DNA of 64,000 bases. Origin: Sva-07 sp963728195. GTDB lineage: Bacteria > Actinomycetota > Acidimicrobiia > Acidimicrobiales > Ilumatobacteraceae. The position numbers were made by a program, and so were the translations under genes. Within the stretch, counting starts at the first letter, position 1; every line of letters begins with the position of its first letter. The stretch spans positions 248,001 through 312,000 of the forward strand of contig CAVSIX010000007.1 of the NCBI GenBank assembly GCA_963728195.1, read 5' to 3'. Under the pieces are notes generated by a model. That model was not told where the DNA came from, searched no databases, and saw only the letters and a program-made list of their open reading frames with translations. Positions 57,151 to 64,000 of this stretch are shown here, one piece after another.

Positions 57151-57417
57151 ATGAAGAAGCTGACCTACAACGCACTGTCGACGATCGTCGGTATCGGCGC
57201 CGCCGTTGCCGCTCGCAAGATCGTGTCCGCGCTCTGGCGCAGCGACACCGAGACGCCGCTGAACCCCGCCGATCGACGCACCTCGTGGCAAGAGGCGCTC
57301 GCATGGGGCCTCGCCACCGCCGTCGGAGCCGGCGTCGCCCGGGTCATCGCACTGCGCGGAGCCGCCACGGGTTGGGAGAAGATGACCGGCGAGACGCCGC
57401 CAGGCATCGCCGCCTGA
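57151..57417 (+). CDS. DUF4235 family small membrane protein
   Basis: An 88-residue protein: LSTIVGIGAAVAARKIVSALWR and WQEALAWGLATAVGAGVARVIALRGAATGWEKMTG are the DUF4235 signatures, with two hydrophobic helices. Widespread in actinobacteria; function unknown. A GGAGG box precedes the ATG by a few bases. The DUF421 gene follows after 12 bases. Confidence 0.9.
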   Translation: MKKLTYNALSTIVGIGAAVAARKIVSALWRSDTETPLNPADRRTSWQEALAWGLATAVGAGVARVIALRGAATGWEKMTGETPPGIAA

Positions 57418-57429
57418 TCGGATCCGGGC

Positions 57430-58179
57430 GTGCTGGGACACGTGCAAGCCGCGAGCGGCGCCGACGCCGAATCCTGGTTGTTCACCTCATGGTCGACCGT
57501 GGGGTGGATCATGCTGTCCGGTGTCTTGATGTTGCTGACCGTGGTCGCGGTCGTGCGGATAACAGGGTTGCGATCGCTCGCCAAGATGTCGTCATTCGAC
57601 TTCACCGTCACCGTTGCGATCGGGTCGATCCTCGGTTCGGTCGTCGCATCGGGATCACCGATCTCCCAGGGCGCCGTCGCAGTCGCGACGCTGCTCGGCG
57701 TCCAGTGGCTGATCGCCCAGTTCCGCCGCCGTTCGTTCGGATCCCACGTCGTCGACAACACGCCGATCCTCCTCGTCCGAGACGGACAGTTCATCGACGA
57801 GGCGTTGACCGAGGCCCGCGTGACCCGCTCGGACGTGTACGCCCGACTGCGACAAGCCAACGTGCACCGGATGGAGGAGGTGATCGCCGTCGTGCTCGAG
57901 ACGACGGGCGACGTCAGCGTCGTCCACGGCGAGGGGCGCCTCGACGCCGAGCTGTACGACAACGTCCGCCAGCTCCGTGCCGACGGTCCGCTCACCGCGA
58001 CGAGCGGTGATCAGATCAGCGGCTGCGAGGCGGTGCTGAACGTCGGGCTGAGGTGCGACGTGTCGTTCCAACAGCGCACCACCCAGCGATCGCCGTCGAC
58101 GACGAGATGTGAGATCGAGGCGTTGTCCGATCCGCTGAATGCGAACCCGGTGGAACCGGTGGCGATGTTCATGATCTGA
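57430..58179 (+). CDS. DUF421 (YetF-like) membrane protein with antisense-overlapping tail
   Basis: A 249-residue protein. About 100 N-terminal residues hold three transmembrane helices; VVRITGLRSLAKMSSFDFTVTVAIGSILGSVV is the DUF421 signature. The cytoplasmic domain (TPILLVRDGQFIDEAL ... EEVIAVVLETTGDVSVVHG) ends at about residue 187. The remaining 60 or so residues (LTATSGDQISGCEAVL onward) have no family match and lie on the antisense of the phosphatase gene (58011-58179). The GTG at 57430 is used. Function of the family: membrane integrity, unclear. Confidence 0.85.
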   Translation: MLGHVQAASGADAESWLFTSWSTVGWIMLSGVLMLLTVVAVVRITGLRSLAKMSSFDFTVTVAIGSILGSVVASGSPISQGAVAVATLLGVQWLIAQFRRRSFGSHVVDNTPILLVRDGQFIDEALTEARVTRSDVYARLRQANVHRMEEVIAVVLETTGDVSVVHGEGRLDAELYDNVRQLRADGPLTATSGDQISGCEAVLNVGLRCDVSFQQRTTQRSPSTTRCEIEALSDPLNANPVEPVAMFMI

Positions 58180-58724
58180 CCGATCACGCCGCCGTGCACG
58201 ACCGCAACGACGAGTTCGTCGGGATGGTCGGCGGCGATGCGCTCGATCCCGCGACGGACACGGTTCTCGAACTGGTGGGCGGGTTCGCCGCCGGGGATCA
58301 CGTCCCAGCGCTGCTCGAGGTACATCCGCTGTGCGATCGGGTCGCCGTCGGCGACACGCCGGCGGAACTCGCCGCCTTCCCAATCGCCCAGGAACACCTC
58401 GCGCAGATCGGCAACCTCGGTGGCCTCCATCGCGAGGTGGTCGAGCAGCGGTTCGGCGGTCTGATGCGTGCGCTGCAACGTGGTGACGTACACCGCAGCG
58501 ATCCGCTCGCCCGTGTCGATCAGGCGCTGCGCCGCCAGCTCGGCCTGTTGGCGACCCTCGGGGGCGAGCGGTGGGTCACCGTGGCCGTCGACGAGTGCGA
58601 ACGACTCGCCCTCGACGTGCGGCGCCGATTCCCCGTGACGCACCAGCAGGATCTCGGTGGCGCCCGGCGGCGGCGCGAACCGCGACTGGGGGAACTTCCG
58701 GGTCTCCGAAACGCTGTCGGCCAT
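58011..58724 (-). CDS. Histidine phosphatase family protein
   Basis: A 237-residue phosphoglycerate-mutase-like phosphatase. The phosphohistidine motif is ILLVRHGESAPHVEG and the late VVAVVHGGVIGQIM provides the second histidine; VYVTTLQRTHQTAEPLLDHL and REVFLGDWEGGEF fit the family. It probably hydrolyses a small phosphorylated metabolite. Start ATG 58724 (MADSVSETRK). Its last 169 bases overlap the end of the DUF421 reading frame on the other strand; the two are convergent. Confidence 0.9.
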   Translation of the reverse strand: MADSVSETRKFPQSRFAPPPGATEILLVRHGESAPHVEGESFALVDGHGDPPLAPEGRQQAELAAQRLIDTGERIAAVYVTTLQRTHQTAEPLLDHLAMEATEVADLREVFLGDWEGGEFRRRVADGDPIAQRMYLEQRWDVIPGGEPAHQFENRVRRGIERIAADHPDELVVAVVHGGVIGQIMNIATGSTGFAFSGSDNASISHLVVDGDRWVVRCWNDTSHLSPTFSTASQPLI

Positions 58725-58740
58725 CTCCGGAACATAGCCA

Positions 58741-58877
58741 CCACCCCGTTTGCGTGACACTTCTGGTGGGCCGGGTCACCGGAATCCGCACACAGACATC
58801 ACGCCACGGGCCCGTGCACGTTTGCGTGACACTTCTGGTGGGCCCGGTCGCCGGAATCTGCACACAAACGGGGGGTG
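58741..58877. repeat. Palindromic repeat, family A copies 3 and 4 (tandem)
   Basis: Two direct copies with a 72-base period. Each has CGTTTGCGTGACACTTCTGG then core GGTGGGCCGGGTCACC (58765-58780) or GGTGGGCCCGGTCGCC, then GGAATCYGCACACA. Only the second ends with the full right arm CAAACG. Outer arms CCACCCCG and GGGGGTGG enclose the whole pair. It lies between two divergent genes. Confidence 0.8.
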
Positions 58878-58897
58878 GCGGGGGCCAGACTGGGTGC

Positions 58898-59815
58898 GTG
58901 AAACGGCTCAACTCGCGTCCGATCGACACGGTCGACCTGCTGTCGCTCCCTGCCTTCATCGGCACGATGGTGTGGGAGTCGCGGGTGCTCGCACAGCGCG
59001 AACTGCGCGAGTTCGGCGACCTCGACGAGGCCACGTCCGAGGAATTGTCCGACCCCCGGCTGCCGCCCGACCCACTGGTACCGGTCGGCTACGAACGCCG
59101 TGACACCACGGCGAGCCTGGCGATGCTGGCGGGCAACGTGGCGGTCAATCTGGCGCTCGCCGGCGTGGTCGGGGCGATGGGTCGTGCCGTGTTCAAGCGG
59201 CGCATCGTCGATCTCGGCGTGACGAAGTGGTCGCTGCCGGTGGCGATGGTGGCCTGGGACTTCCTCTACTACTGGGATCACCGGTGGATGCACGAGGTCC
59301 GATTGTTCTGGGCCAACCACGTGACGCATCACTCGAGCGAGCGCTACAACCTGTCGACGGCGCTGCGCCAGCCGTGGTCGGGAATCCTGACGTCGTGGGT
59401 CTTCCTGCCGATGCCGCTGCTCGGCATCCCGGCTCACCACGTGGCCAAGGCCGGCCAGCTGAACCTCCTGTACCAGTACTGGATCCACACCGAGGCGATC
59501 GATCGTCTGCCGGCGCCGGTCGAAGCGGTGTTCAACACGCCGTCGCACCACCGGGTGCACCACGGCGCCAATCCGCAGTATCTCGACAAGAACTACGGCG
59601 GGATCCTCATCGTGTGGGACAAGCTGTTCGGCACGTTCGAGCCCGAGGTGCGCCGCATCAAGTACGGCCTGACCAAGAACATCCACACGTACAACCCGAT
59701 TCGGATCGCCTACCACGAGTTCGTCGACATCGCCCGCGACGTTCGACGTGCCGACGGTGTGCGCAACAAGCTGCGCTACGTGTTCGACAAACCGGGTTGG
59801 CAGCCGGCACCCTGA
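58898..59815 (+). CDS. Sterol desaturase/fatty acid hydroxylase family protein
   Basis: A 305-residue di-iron membrane hydroxylase. Three histidine boxes bind the metal: YWDHRWMHEVRLFWANHVTHHSS (H-x-x-x-H, H-x-x-H-H) and NTPSHHRVHHGANPQYLDKNYGG (H-x-x-H-H). YQYWIHTEAI sits between. There are about four transmembrane helices. It probably hydroxylates or desaturates a sterol, fatty acid or carotenoid. The GTG at 58898 lies just past a palindromic repeat pair. Confidence 0.9.
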   Translation: MKRLNSRPIDTVDLLSLPAFIGTMVWESRVLAQRELREFGDLDEATSEELSDPRLPPDPLVPVGYERRDTTASLAMLAGNVAVNLALAGVVGAMGRAVFKRRIVDLGVTKWSLPVAMVAWDFLYYWDHRWMHEVRLFWANHVTHHSSERYNLSTALRQPWSGILTSWVFLPMPLLGIPAHHVAKAGQLNLLYQYWIHTEAIDRLPAPVEAVFNTPSHHRVHHGANPQYLDKNYGGILIVWDKLFGTFEPEVRRIKYGLTKNIHTYNPIRIAYHEFVDIARDVRRADGVRNKLRYVFDKPGWQPAP

Positions 59816-59901
59816 CCACTCCGCCTTCCGTTCGTGTGGCGTTTCGGGTGGACCGGGTCACCCGTTCTGCAACGCGAACGTGAAGCGGCTGGGTCAGGGT
59901 G
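59809..59901. repeat. Palindromic repeat, family A copy 5
   Basis: CACCCTGACC pairs with GGGTCAGGGTG at the outside, CGTTCG (59829-59834) with CGAACG (59875-59880) inside; the core is GGTGGACCGGGTCACC. It overlaps the last bases of both the fatty acid hydroxylase and the PF10118-type gene, which are convergent, so it may end both transcripts. Confidence 0.8.
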
Positions 59902-60688
59902 TGTACTGCGAGAGGATGAGCGCCGGGAGAGGACCGGGATCGAGGTCGCCGGGGTCGTAGCCGGGCTCGAAGGTGGCCGCATAGCGCGATCGTCCGGTGC
60001 GGAACCACGGCGGTACATGAGGCCGCGCAGGTGCGCCTTGCGAGGCGAGCAGGATGCGCTGGAGGCGATCGATCGTGCGCTGGAAATGCCACTGCGATCG
60101 CAAGGATCCGATGACCCGGTACGGATAGCTCCCCTCGAGGTGCTCGTAGAGGTCGAACGCAACGGTGCGGTGCTCCATCTCCTCGGCGAGGTGCCACGCC
60201 CACAGCTGACCCCACGGGCCCGACGAGATCGTGCTGCTGCCGGCTTCCGCCTCGGCGATCGATGTCAGCGCCATCGCGCAGGTCATCGCCTCGAACCCCT
60301 CGGCGTACACGAGATTGAACCGCCGTGACTTCGAGGTGTTGAACCGCCGGTAGTCGGCGTCGAGCTGATCTTCGACGGTCTGCAGGTCGGTGGCGACCGC
60401 AGGACCGAGCTGAGCTTTGATGATCTCGTTGATGCGGCGGTGGTTCTGGAAGTGCTGCGCCTCCTGCCCGATGAATTCACGGACATCGGCGGCCAGGCCG
60501 GCGTCGGTGATGTCGTCGGCGACCGACCGGAACGTGCGGATCAGGTACGGCTCGAGGTACGGCATGGTGAGCGAGAACGCCACCAGATAGGTCTCTCGCA
60601 CGACGTCGTTGCCCGGCAGCACGTCGTCGAGCGCATCGGGGAACTCGAACTTCACCTTGCGGACCGTGATGTCATGGGCCTCGCTCAT
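59894..60688 (-). CDS. PF10118-type predicted metal-dependent hydrolase (ferritin-like helices)
   Basis: A 264-residue helical protein. VREFIGQEAQHFQNHRRINEIIK and WHLAEEMEHRTVAFDLYEHLEGSYPYR carry E-x-x-H pairs of a di-metal four-helix site, the pattern of the PF10118 metal-dependent hydrolase family. Substrate unknown. ATG 60688 overlaps the stop of the LysR regulator gene (ATGA), so both are in one operon and the regulator is likely to control something in the same context. Confidence 0.82.
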   Translation of the reverse strand: MSEAHDITVRKVKFEFPDALDDVLPGNDVVRETYLVAFSLTMPYLEPYLIRTFRSVADDITDAGLAADVREFIGQEAQHFQNHRRINEIIKAQLGPAVATDLQTVEDQLDADYRRFNTSKSRRFNLVYAEGFEAMTCAMALTSIAEAEAGSSTISSGPWGQLWAWHLAEEMEHRTVAFDLYEHLEGSYPYRVIGSLRSQWHFQRTIDRLQRILLASQGAPARPHVPPWFRTGRSRYAATFEPGYDPGDLDPGPLPALILSQYTP

Positions 60689-61656
60689 GGCGCGACCGTA
60701 GCCTCGGCGAGATCGAAGCGCTCGTCCGGTTCGGACAGCTCTGCACACACCGCCGTGGTCAGTTCGACGAAGGCGCGTGCTGCGGGCGACAGTGTGCGCC
60801 CGCAACGCCAGGCGATCGACACCTGACGACCCGGGATCGGTGGGTCGAGCGGGTGCAGCGAGGTGCGGGGGTCCTCGGGTTCGGTGCACAACAGCGGCAT
60901 CACCGCGACGCCCATGCCGGCGCGCACCATCGCGGCAACCGTGCCGTTGTCGTGCGAGCGGAACACGTAGGTCGGGTCGAGACCGGCGGACCGCAGCCCC
61001 GCCTCGTTGAGCAACGAGCAGGAGTTGGGGGGTTGGCCGATCAACGGTTCGTCCGCGATCACGTCGATCGAGACCGGGCCGGGCGGGAACTGGCCGGGTC
61101 GGGCGATCAGCACGAAGGGATCGGTGAGCAGGAGTCGCGACTCGAAACCCGACGCCGACCCATCGTCCACGCGGCCGACGAGGAACGACACCTCGGTCTG
61201 GCCGCGTTCGAGATGCGCTTCGAGTTCCTCGTCGACGTCGGTCTCGAACAGGTGCACCTCGACGTCGGGATGCTCCGCTCGGAATCGGCCGAGCACCATC
61301 GGCAACACGGCCGACGACACGCTCTGGAACGTGCCGACGGTGAGCCGCCCGGAGTGCCCGGCCCGGAAGCGGTCGAGGTCGTCGGCGAGTGCGGCCACCC
61401 GGCCCAACAGGTCGCGACCGCCGCGCAACAGCTCGGCGCCGAACGGGGTCAGTTCCACTGCCCGAGGGCCGCCGGGTCGGTCGAAGACACGTTCGCCGAC
61501 GGCCCGTTCCAGTGCGGCGATCTGCTGGCTGACCGCCGACTGGGTGTAGCCGAGCCGTTCTGCGGCACGCGCGAACGTCCCCTCGACAGCGACCGCATCG
61601 AGCGCCACGAGATGCCGGAGATCGAGATCGCGGAGTGCCGCCACGAACATCAGCAT
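60685..61656 (-). CDS. LysR family transcriptional regulator
   Basis: A 323-residue LTTR. The N-terminal winged helix contains GTFARAAERLGYTQSAVSQQIAALERAVG; the effector domain starts at about residue 100 (LTVGTFQSVSSAVLPMVLGRF). The ATG at 61656 or 61650 is possible. TGATCA at 61660-61665 is a small palindrome just upstream and could be part of an autoregulatory site. Downstream coupling to the PF10118 gene is by a four-base overlap. Confidence 0.95.
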   Translation of the reverse strand: MLMFVAALRDLDLRHLVALDAVAVEGTFARAAERLGYTQSAVSQQIAALERAVGERVFDRPGGPRAVELTPFGAELLRGGRDLLGRVAALADDLDRFRAGHSGRLTVGTFQSVSSAVLPMVLGRFRAEHPDVEVHLFETDVDEELEAHLERGQTEVSFLVGRVDDGSASGFESRLLLTDPFVLIARPGQFPPGPVSIDVIADEPLIGQPPNSCSLLNEAGLRSAGLDPTYVFRSHDNGTVAAMVRAGMGVAVMPLLCTEPEDPRTSLHPLDPPIPGRQVSIAWRCGRTLSPAARAFVELTTAVCAELSEPDERFDLAEATVAP

Positions 61657-61720
61657 AACTGATCACAAGGAGTGCAGATCATCGCCGTAGATGTCGCTCC
61701 GACGGCCGTACCGTGATGGC

Positions 61721-61972
61721 ATGACCTCCTCCACCACTTCGCTGGATCGCATTGCGTTCGCGATCGACCGCGAGGGATTCGATGCCCTCGACCGCCACGT
61801 CATCGACGACGTGCTCGCTCTCGCCACCGCAGCTGGTGCCTCTGCGGTACTCGCCGAGGTGTTCGCCGACGAGCACGAGCCGGCGCCCGTTCGCGAGCGC
61901 GCCTTCGGTCTGCTCGCCATGCAGATCGTCTCCGGTCGCCGCACGCGCTTCGAATTCACCGTCGCCGCCTGA
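61721..61972 (+). CDS. Hypothetical 83-residue protein
   Basis: An 83-residue protein, MTSSTTSLDRIAFAIDREGF, with two helical stretches (VIDDVLALATAAGASAVLAEVF and PVRERAFGLLAMQIVSG). No family was recognised. The coding pattern is plausible and it is divergent from the LysR gene, 64 bases apart. Whether it is a real gene is uncertain. Confidence 0.5.
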   Translation: MTSSTTSLDRIAFAIDREGFDALDRHVIDDVLALATAAGASAVLAEVFADEHEPAPVRERAFGLLAMQIVSGRRTRFEFTVAA

Positions 61973-62041
61973 CGCCGGCTCGATCCGTCGGCTCCACCCG
62001 TCGGCGACACTGCGGCGACGACACTCCGTAGAGTCGTCGCC

Positions 62042-62902
62042 GTGCAGCAGTTCGAGGGAAAGGTCGCCGCGATCACGGGTGCCGGATCCGGCATCGGGCG
62101 AGCCCTCGCACTGGAGCTCGCCGGTCGAGGTTGTCGCCTGGCGCTGTGCGATGTCGACGACCGAGGACTCGCCGAGACAGTGACACTGCTCGAGCGCCCC
62201 GGCCACGCTCACGGCAGCAACACGGTCGTGGTGAGCGCCCACGTCGACGTCACCGACCGCGACGGCGTCGAGGCGTGGGCGGCGAGCGTGGCCGACGAGT
62301 TCGGCGAGGTCAACCTGATCTTCAACAACGCCGGCGTCGCACTGGCGGCGAACGTCGACGCGATGAGCTACGAGAGCTTCCGCTGGTTGATGGACGTCAA
62401 CTTCTGGGGTGTCGTCCACGGCACGCTGGCGTTTCTCCCGTACCTCCGCGCGAGCGGCGACGGCCACGTGATCAACATCTCGAGCGTGTTCGGGCTCCTC
62501 GGCATCCCGAGCCAGTCCGCCTACAACTCGGCCAAGTTCGCGGTGCGCGGGTTCACCGATGCGCTGCGTACCGAACTCGACATCGAACGCTGCGGGGTGT
62601 CGGCCACCACGATCCATCCCGGCGGCGTGCGCACCAACATCGCCCGCAACGCGCGCTTCGAGTCCGCCGGCCACGAGGAGGCCGTCGACGCCGAACAGGC
62701 TGCTGCCGACTTCGAGCGGCTGACGCGCACGACGCCACAGAAGGCGGCGAAGCTGATCATCGGCGCCGTCGAGAAGAACAAGCGCCGCGCGCTGATCGGA
62801 CCCGACGCCCACCTGTTCGACGCCGCCGCACGCATCTCGCCACGCGGTGCCCAATGGGTGCTCGGACGGCTGATCGCGCGGACCAACCGATCACTCGTCT
62901 GA
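62042..62902 (+). CDS. Short-chain dehydrogenase/reductase
   Basis: A 286-residue SDR. TGAGSGIGRALALELAG is the cofactor loop, NNAG follows near residue 98, and the catalytic set is S in ISSVFG and YNSAK. An aspartate at the end of strand 2 (LCDVDD) favours NAD. The C-terminal part AARISPRGAQWVLGRLIARTN is like acetoin/diacetyl- or lipid-type SDRs. It differs strongly from the SDR at 6 kb. Substrate unknown. GTG start. Confidence 0.93.
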   Translation: MQQFEGKVAAITGAGSGIGRALALELAGRGCRLALCDVDDRGLAETVTLLERPGHAHGSNTVVVSAHVDVTDRDGVEAWAASVADEFGEVNLIFNNAGVALAANVDAMSYESFRWLMDVNFWGVVHGTLAFLPYLRASGDGHVINISSVFGLLGIPSQSAYNSAKFAVRGFTDALRTELDIERCGVSATTIHPGGVRTNIARNARFESAGHEEAVDAEQAAADFERLTRTTPQKAAKLIIGAVEKNKRRALIGPDAHLFDAAARISPRGAQWVLGRLIARTNRSLV

Positions 62903-62947
62903 TCGTCACCGCAGGGCTCTCGCACCGGCACGCGTCGAGCAGGGGGC

Positions 62948-63943
62948 TCAGAGCCAGCCGGACTTCTTGAACATCCGGTAGAGCAGCGCAACGGCGGTTG
63001 CGGTGGCCGACAGCACGACGGGGTAGCCGATCGTCCATTCCAACTCCGGCATGTGCTCGAAGTTCATGCCGTAGATCCCTGCGACCATCGTGGGGACCGC
63101 CGCCATCGCAACCCAGGCGCTGATCTTGCGCATGTCGTCGTTCTGGCGCACCGAGATCTGCGTCAGGCTCGCCGTGAGGGCGGCGTCGAGCAGGCCTGAC
63201 AGCGAATGAGCTCGAGTGACTGCGCGGTCGAGCTGGTCGGCCGCCTCGTTGAGATCGTGCAGGATCGCCGGGGGCATGTGCGCCCCCCGCACACGCAGCA
63301 ACCGGGCGAGAGGGTCGTCGAGCGAGTCGATCGCCACGATCATCCGGCGAACCTCGCGCTTGAGCTTGTACAGCCGCTGCACCGGCTGGCGGTTGTCGTC
63401 GGAGAAGACGTCACGCTCGACCTCGATCACGTCGTTCTCGAACCCGTCGAGTGCGGGGGCGTAGCCATCGATGACGACGTTCACGACCGCAGCGACGACC
63501 GCAGCGGGTCCGAGGCGGAGCCGGTCGGGATCCGCTTCGAGTGCAGCGCGCGCCGACGACAGCTGGCTGGCCTGGCCGTGACGGATCGAGATGACGGAGC
63601 GAGGGCCGATCAGCAACGTCATCTCGCCGAGCGCGATCGTCTCGTTGCGATCCTCGTAGGCGGCCGTGCGCAACACGAGCTGGACGATCGAGCCGTCGAC
63701 GGTCAACACGGGTCGGGCATGCGGGGTGAGCACCTCGGCGGCCGACACGCCGCCGAGGCCGAGGGCAGTCATCGCCTGGCGCAACTCGGCATCATCGGGC
63801 ATTCGCAGACCGAGCCAGACGAACCCGTCGCCGACGACGGCGTCGTCGAGCGTCATCGTGGCGGGATCGAAGTCCCGGCGGCGGCCGTCGACGTAGGCGG
63901 CGCAATCGATCATCACCCCATCAGTGTCGTCGCTCGGCGCCAT
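62948..63943 (-). CDS. corA: CorA-type magnesium/cobalt transporter
   Basis: A 331-residue CorA protein. A large cytoplasmic domain is followed by two C-terminal transmembrane helices; the selectivity motif YGMNFEHMPE sits between them (GMN). KISAWVAMAAVPTMVAGI is the first helix. The RxGxxxDRL-like helix before it (LSGLLDAALTASLTQISVRQNDDMRK) is conserved. It imports Mg2+ or other divalent metal. ATG 63943 (MAPSDDTD) is used; an internal ATG at 63913 is possible. Confidence 0.95.
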   Translation of the reverse strand: MAPSDDTDGVMIDCAAYVDGRRRDFDPATMTLDDAVVGDGFVWLGLRMPDDAELRQAMTALGLGGVSAAEVLTPHARPVLTVDGSIVQLVLRTAAYEDRNETIALGEMTLLIGPRSVISIRHGQASQLSSARAALEADPDRLRLGPAAVVAAVVNVVIDGYAPALDGFENDVIEVERDVFSDDNRQPVQRLYKLKREVRRMIVAIDSLDDPLARLLRVRGAHMPPAILHDLNEAADQLDRAVTRAHSLSGLLDAALTASLTQISVRQNDDMRKISAWVAMAAVPTMVAGIYGMNFEHMPELEWTIGYPVVLSATATAVALLYRMFKKSGWL

Positions 63944-63956
63944 CCCTGCGGCGATG

Positions 63957-64000
63957 TCACCGAGGTTCGTCGTGATAGGCCTCGGTCAGCAGGTCCAGGA
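63957..64000 (-). CDS. 3' end of a gene beyond the window (possible)
   Basis: Reading in from the window end, one minus-strand frame gives LDLLTEAYHDEPR and then TGA at 63957-63959, 14 bases before the corA start. The short sequence looks like coding DNA and fits an operon gene upstream of corA, but it is too short to identify. Confidence 0.3.
   Translation of the reverse strand, partial: LDLLTEAYHDEPR

Overview
The window is about 64 kb of GC-rich, gene-dense DNA. ETF/Fix genes next to two mycofactocin-maturation genes, ergothioneine genes (egtB/egtD), two F420-type luciferase-like oxidoreductases, a P450 with its own ferredoxin, the DUF4235, BrkB and DUF421 membrane families, and frequent GTG starts together point to an actinobacterium. 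The mixture fits Acidimicrobiia (Ilumatobacter-like) best; that placement is inference from gene content. No rRNA, tRNA, CRISPR array, insertion sequence or phage gene was found. No stretch longer than about 200 bases lacks a gene.

Layout. 1-6.9 kb: a P450 (cut by the window start) with its ferredoxin, a YaaA-family gene, the glycogen/maltose-1-phosphate synthase, an MFS transporter, an orphan DNA methyltransferase and a short-chain dehydrogenase. 7-11.6 kb: an old-yellow-enzyme-type oxidoreductase and a GH3 glucosidase with a PA14 insert. 11.8-17.8 kb: the most coherent operon of the window, dedA, ETF-alpha, FixC, FixX, ETF-beta, mftE, mftF. Its junctions are mostly 4-base stop/start overlaps, and it looks like an electron route from a mycofactocin-type redox carrier to the quinone pool. 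17.8-30.5 kb: an alanine-racemase-like protein, membrane proteins, a ROK protein, a secreted muramidase-like protein, a frameshifted 2-oxoglutarate/Fe(II) oxygenase, a D-cysteine-desulfhydrase-like enzyme, uracil-DNA glycosylase, a BrkB protein, a hydrolase-OsmC fusion and a CPA1 antiporter. 30.5-37 kb: a polyamine module made of an aldehyde dehydrogenase, PotA, PotD, PotB and PotC, and a translationally coupled gamma-glutamylcyclotransferase-like protein. 37-45.8 kb: SOS-controlled dinB, an F420-type oxidoreductase, a DMFase-like protein, an acyl-ACP-thioesterase-like protein coupled to an S51 peptidase, an ECF sigma factor coupled to a membrane partner, and a sulfatase. 45.9-49.8 kb: egtD, egtB and a cupredoxin-multicopper oxidase fusion. 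49.9-64 kb: small metabolic and envelope genes, aroQ, an EAL-HDOD signalling protein, a fatty acid hydroxylase, a LysR regulator coupled to a PF10118 protein, an SDR and CorA.

Three families of short dispersed palindromes lie mostly between genes: family A around a 16-base core GGTGGRCCGGGTCACC, family B with arms CGATGAGCGAA, and family C around GGGGTCAGACCCC. One family C copy lies in frame inside the sulfatase gene. Many first genes have a TANNNT box 6-10 bases before the start codon and no ribosome-binding site, which suggests frequent leaderless transcription.
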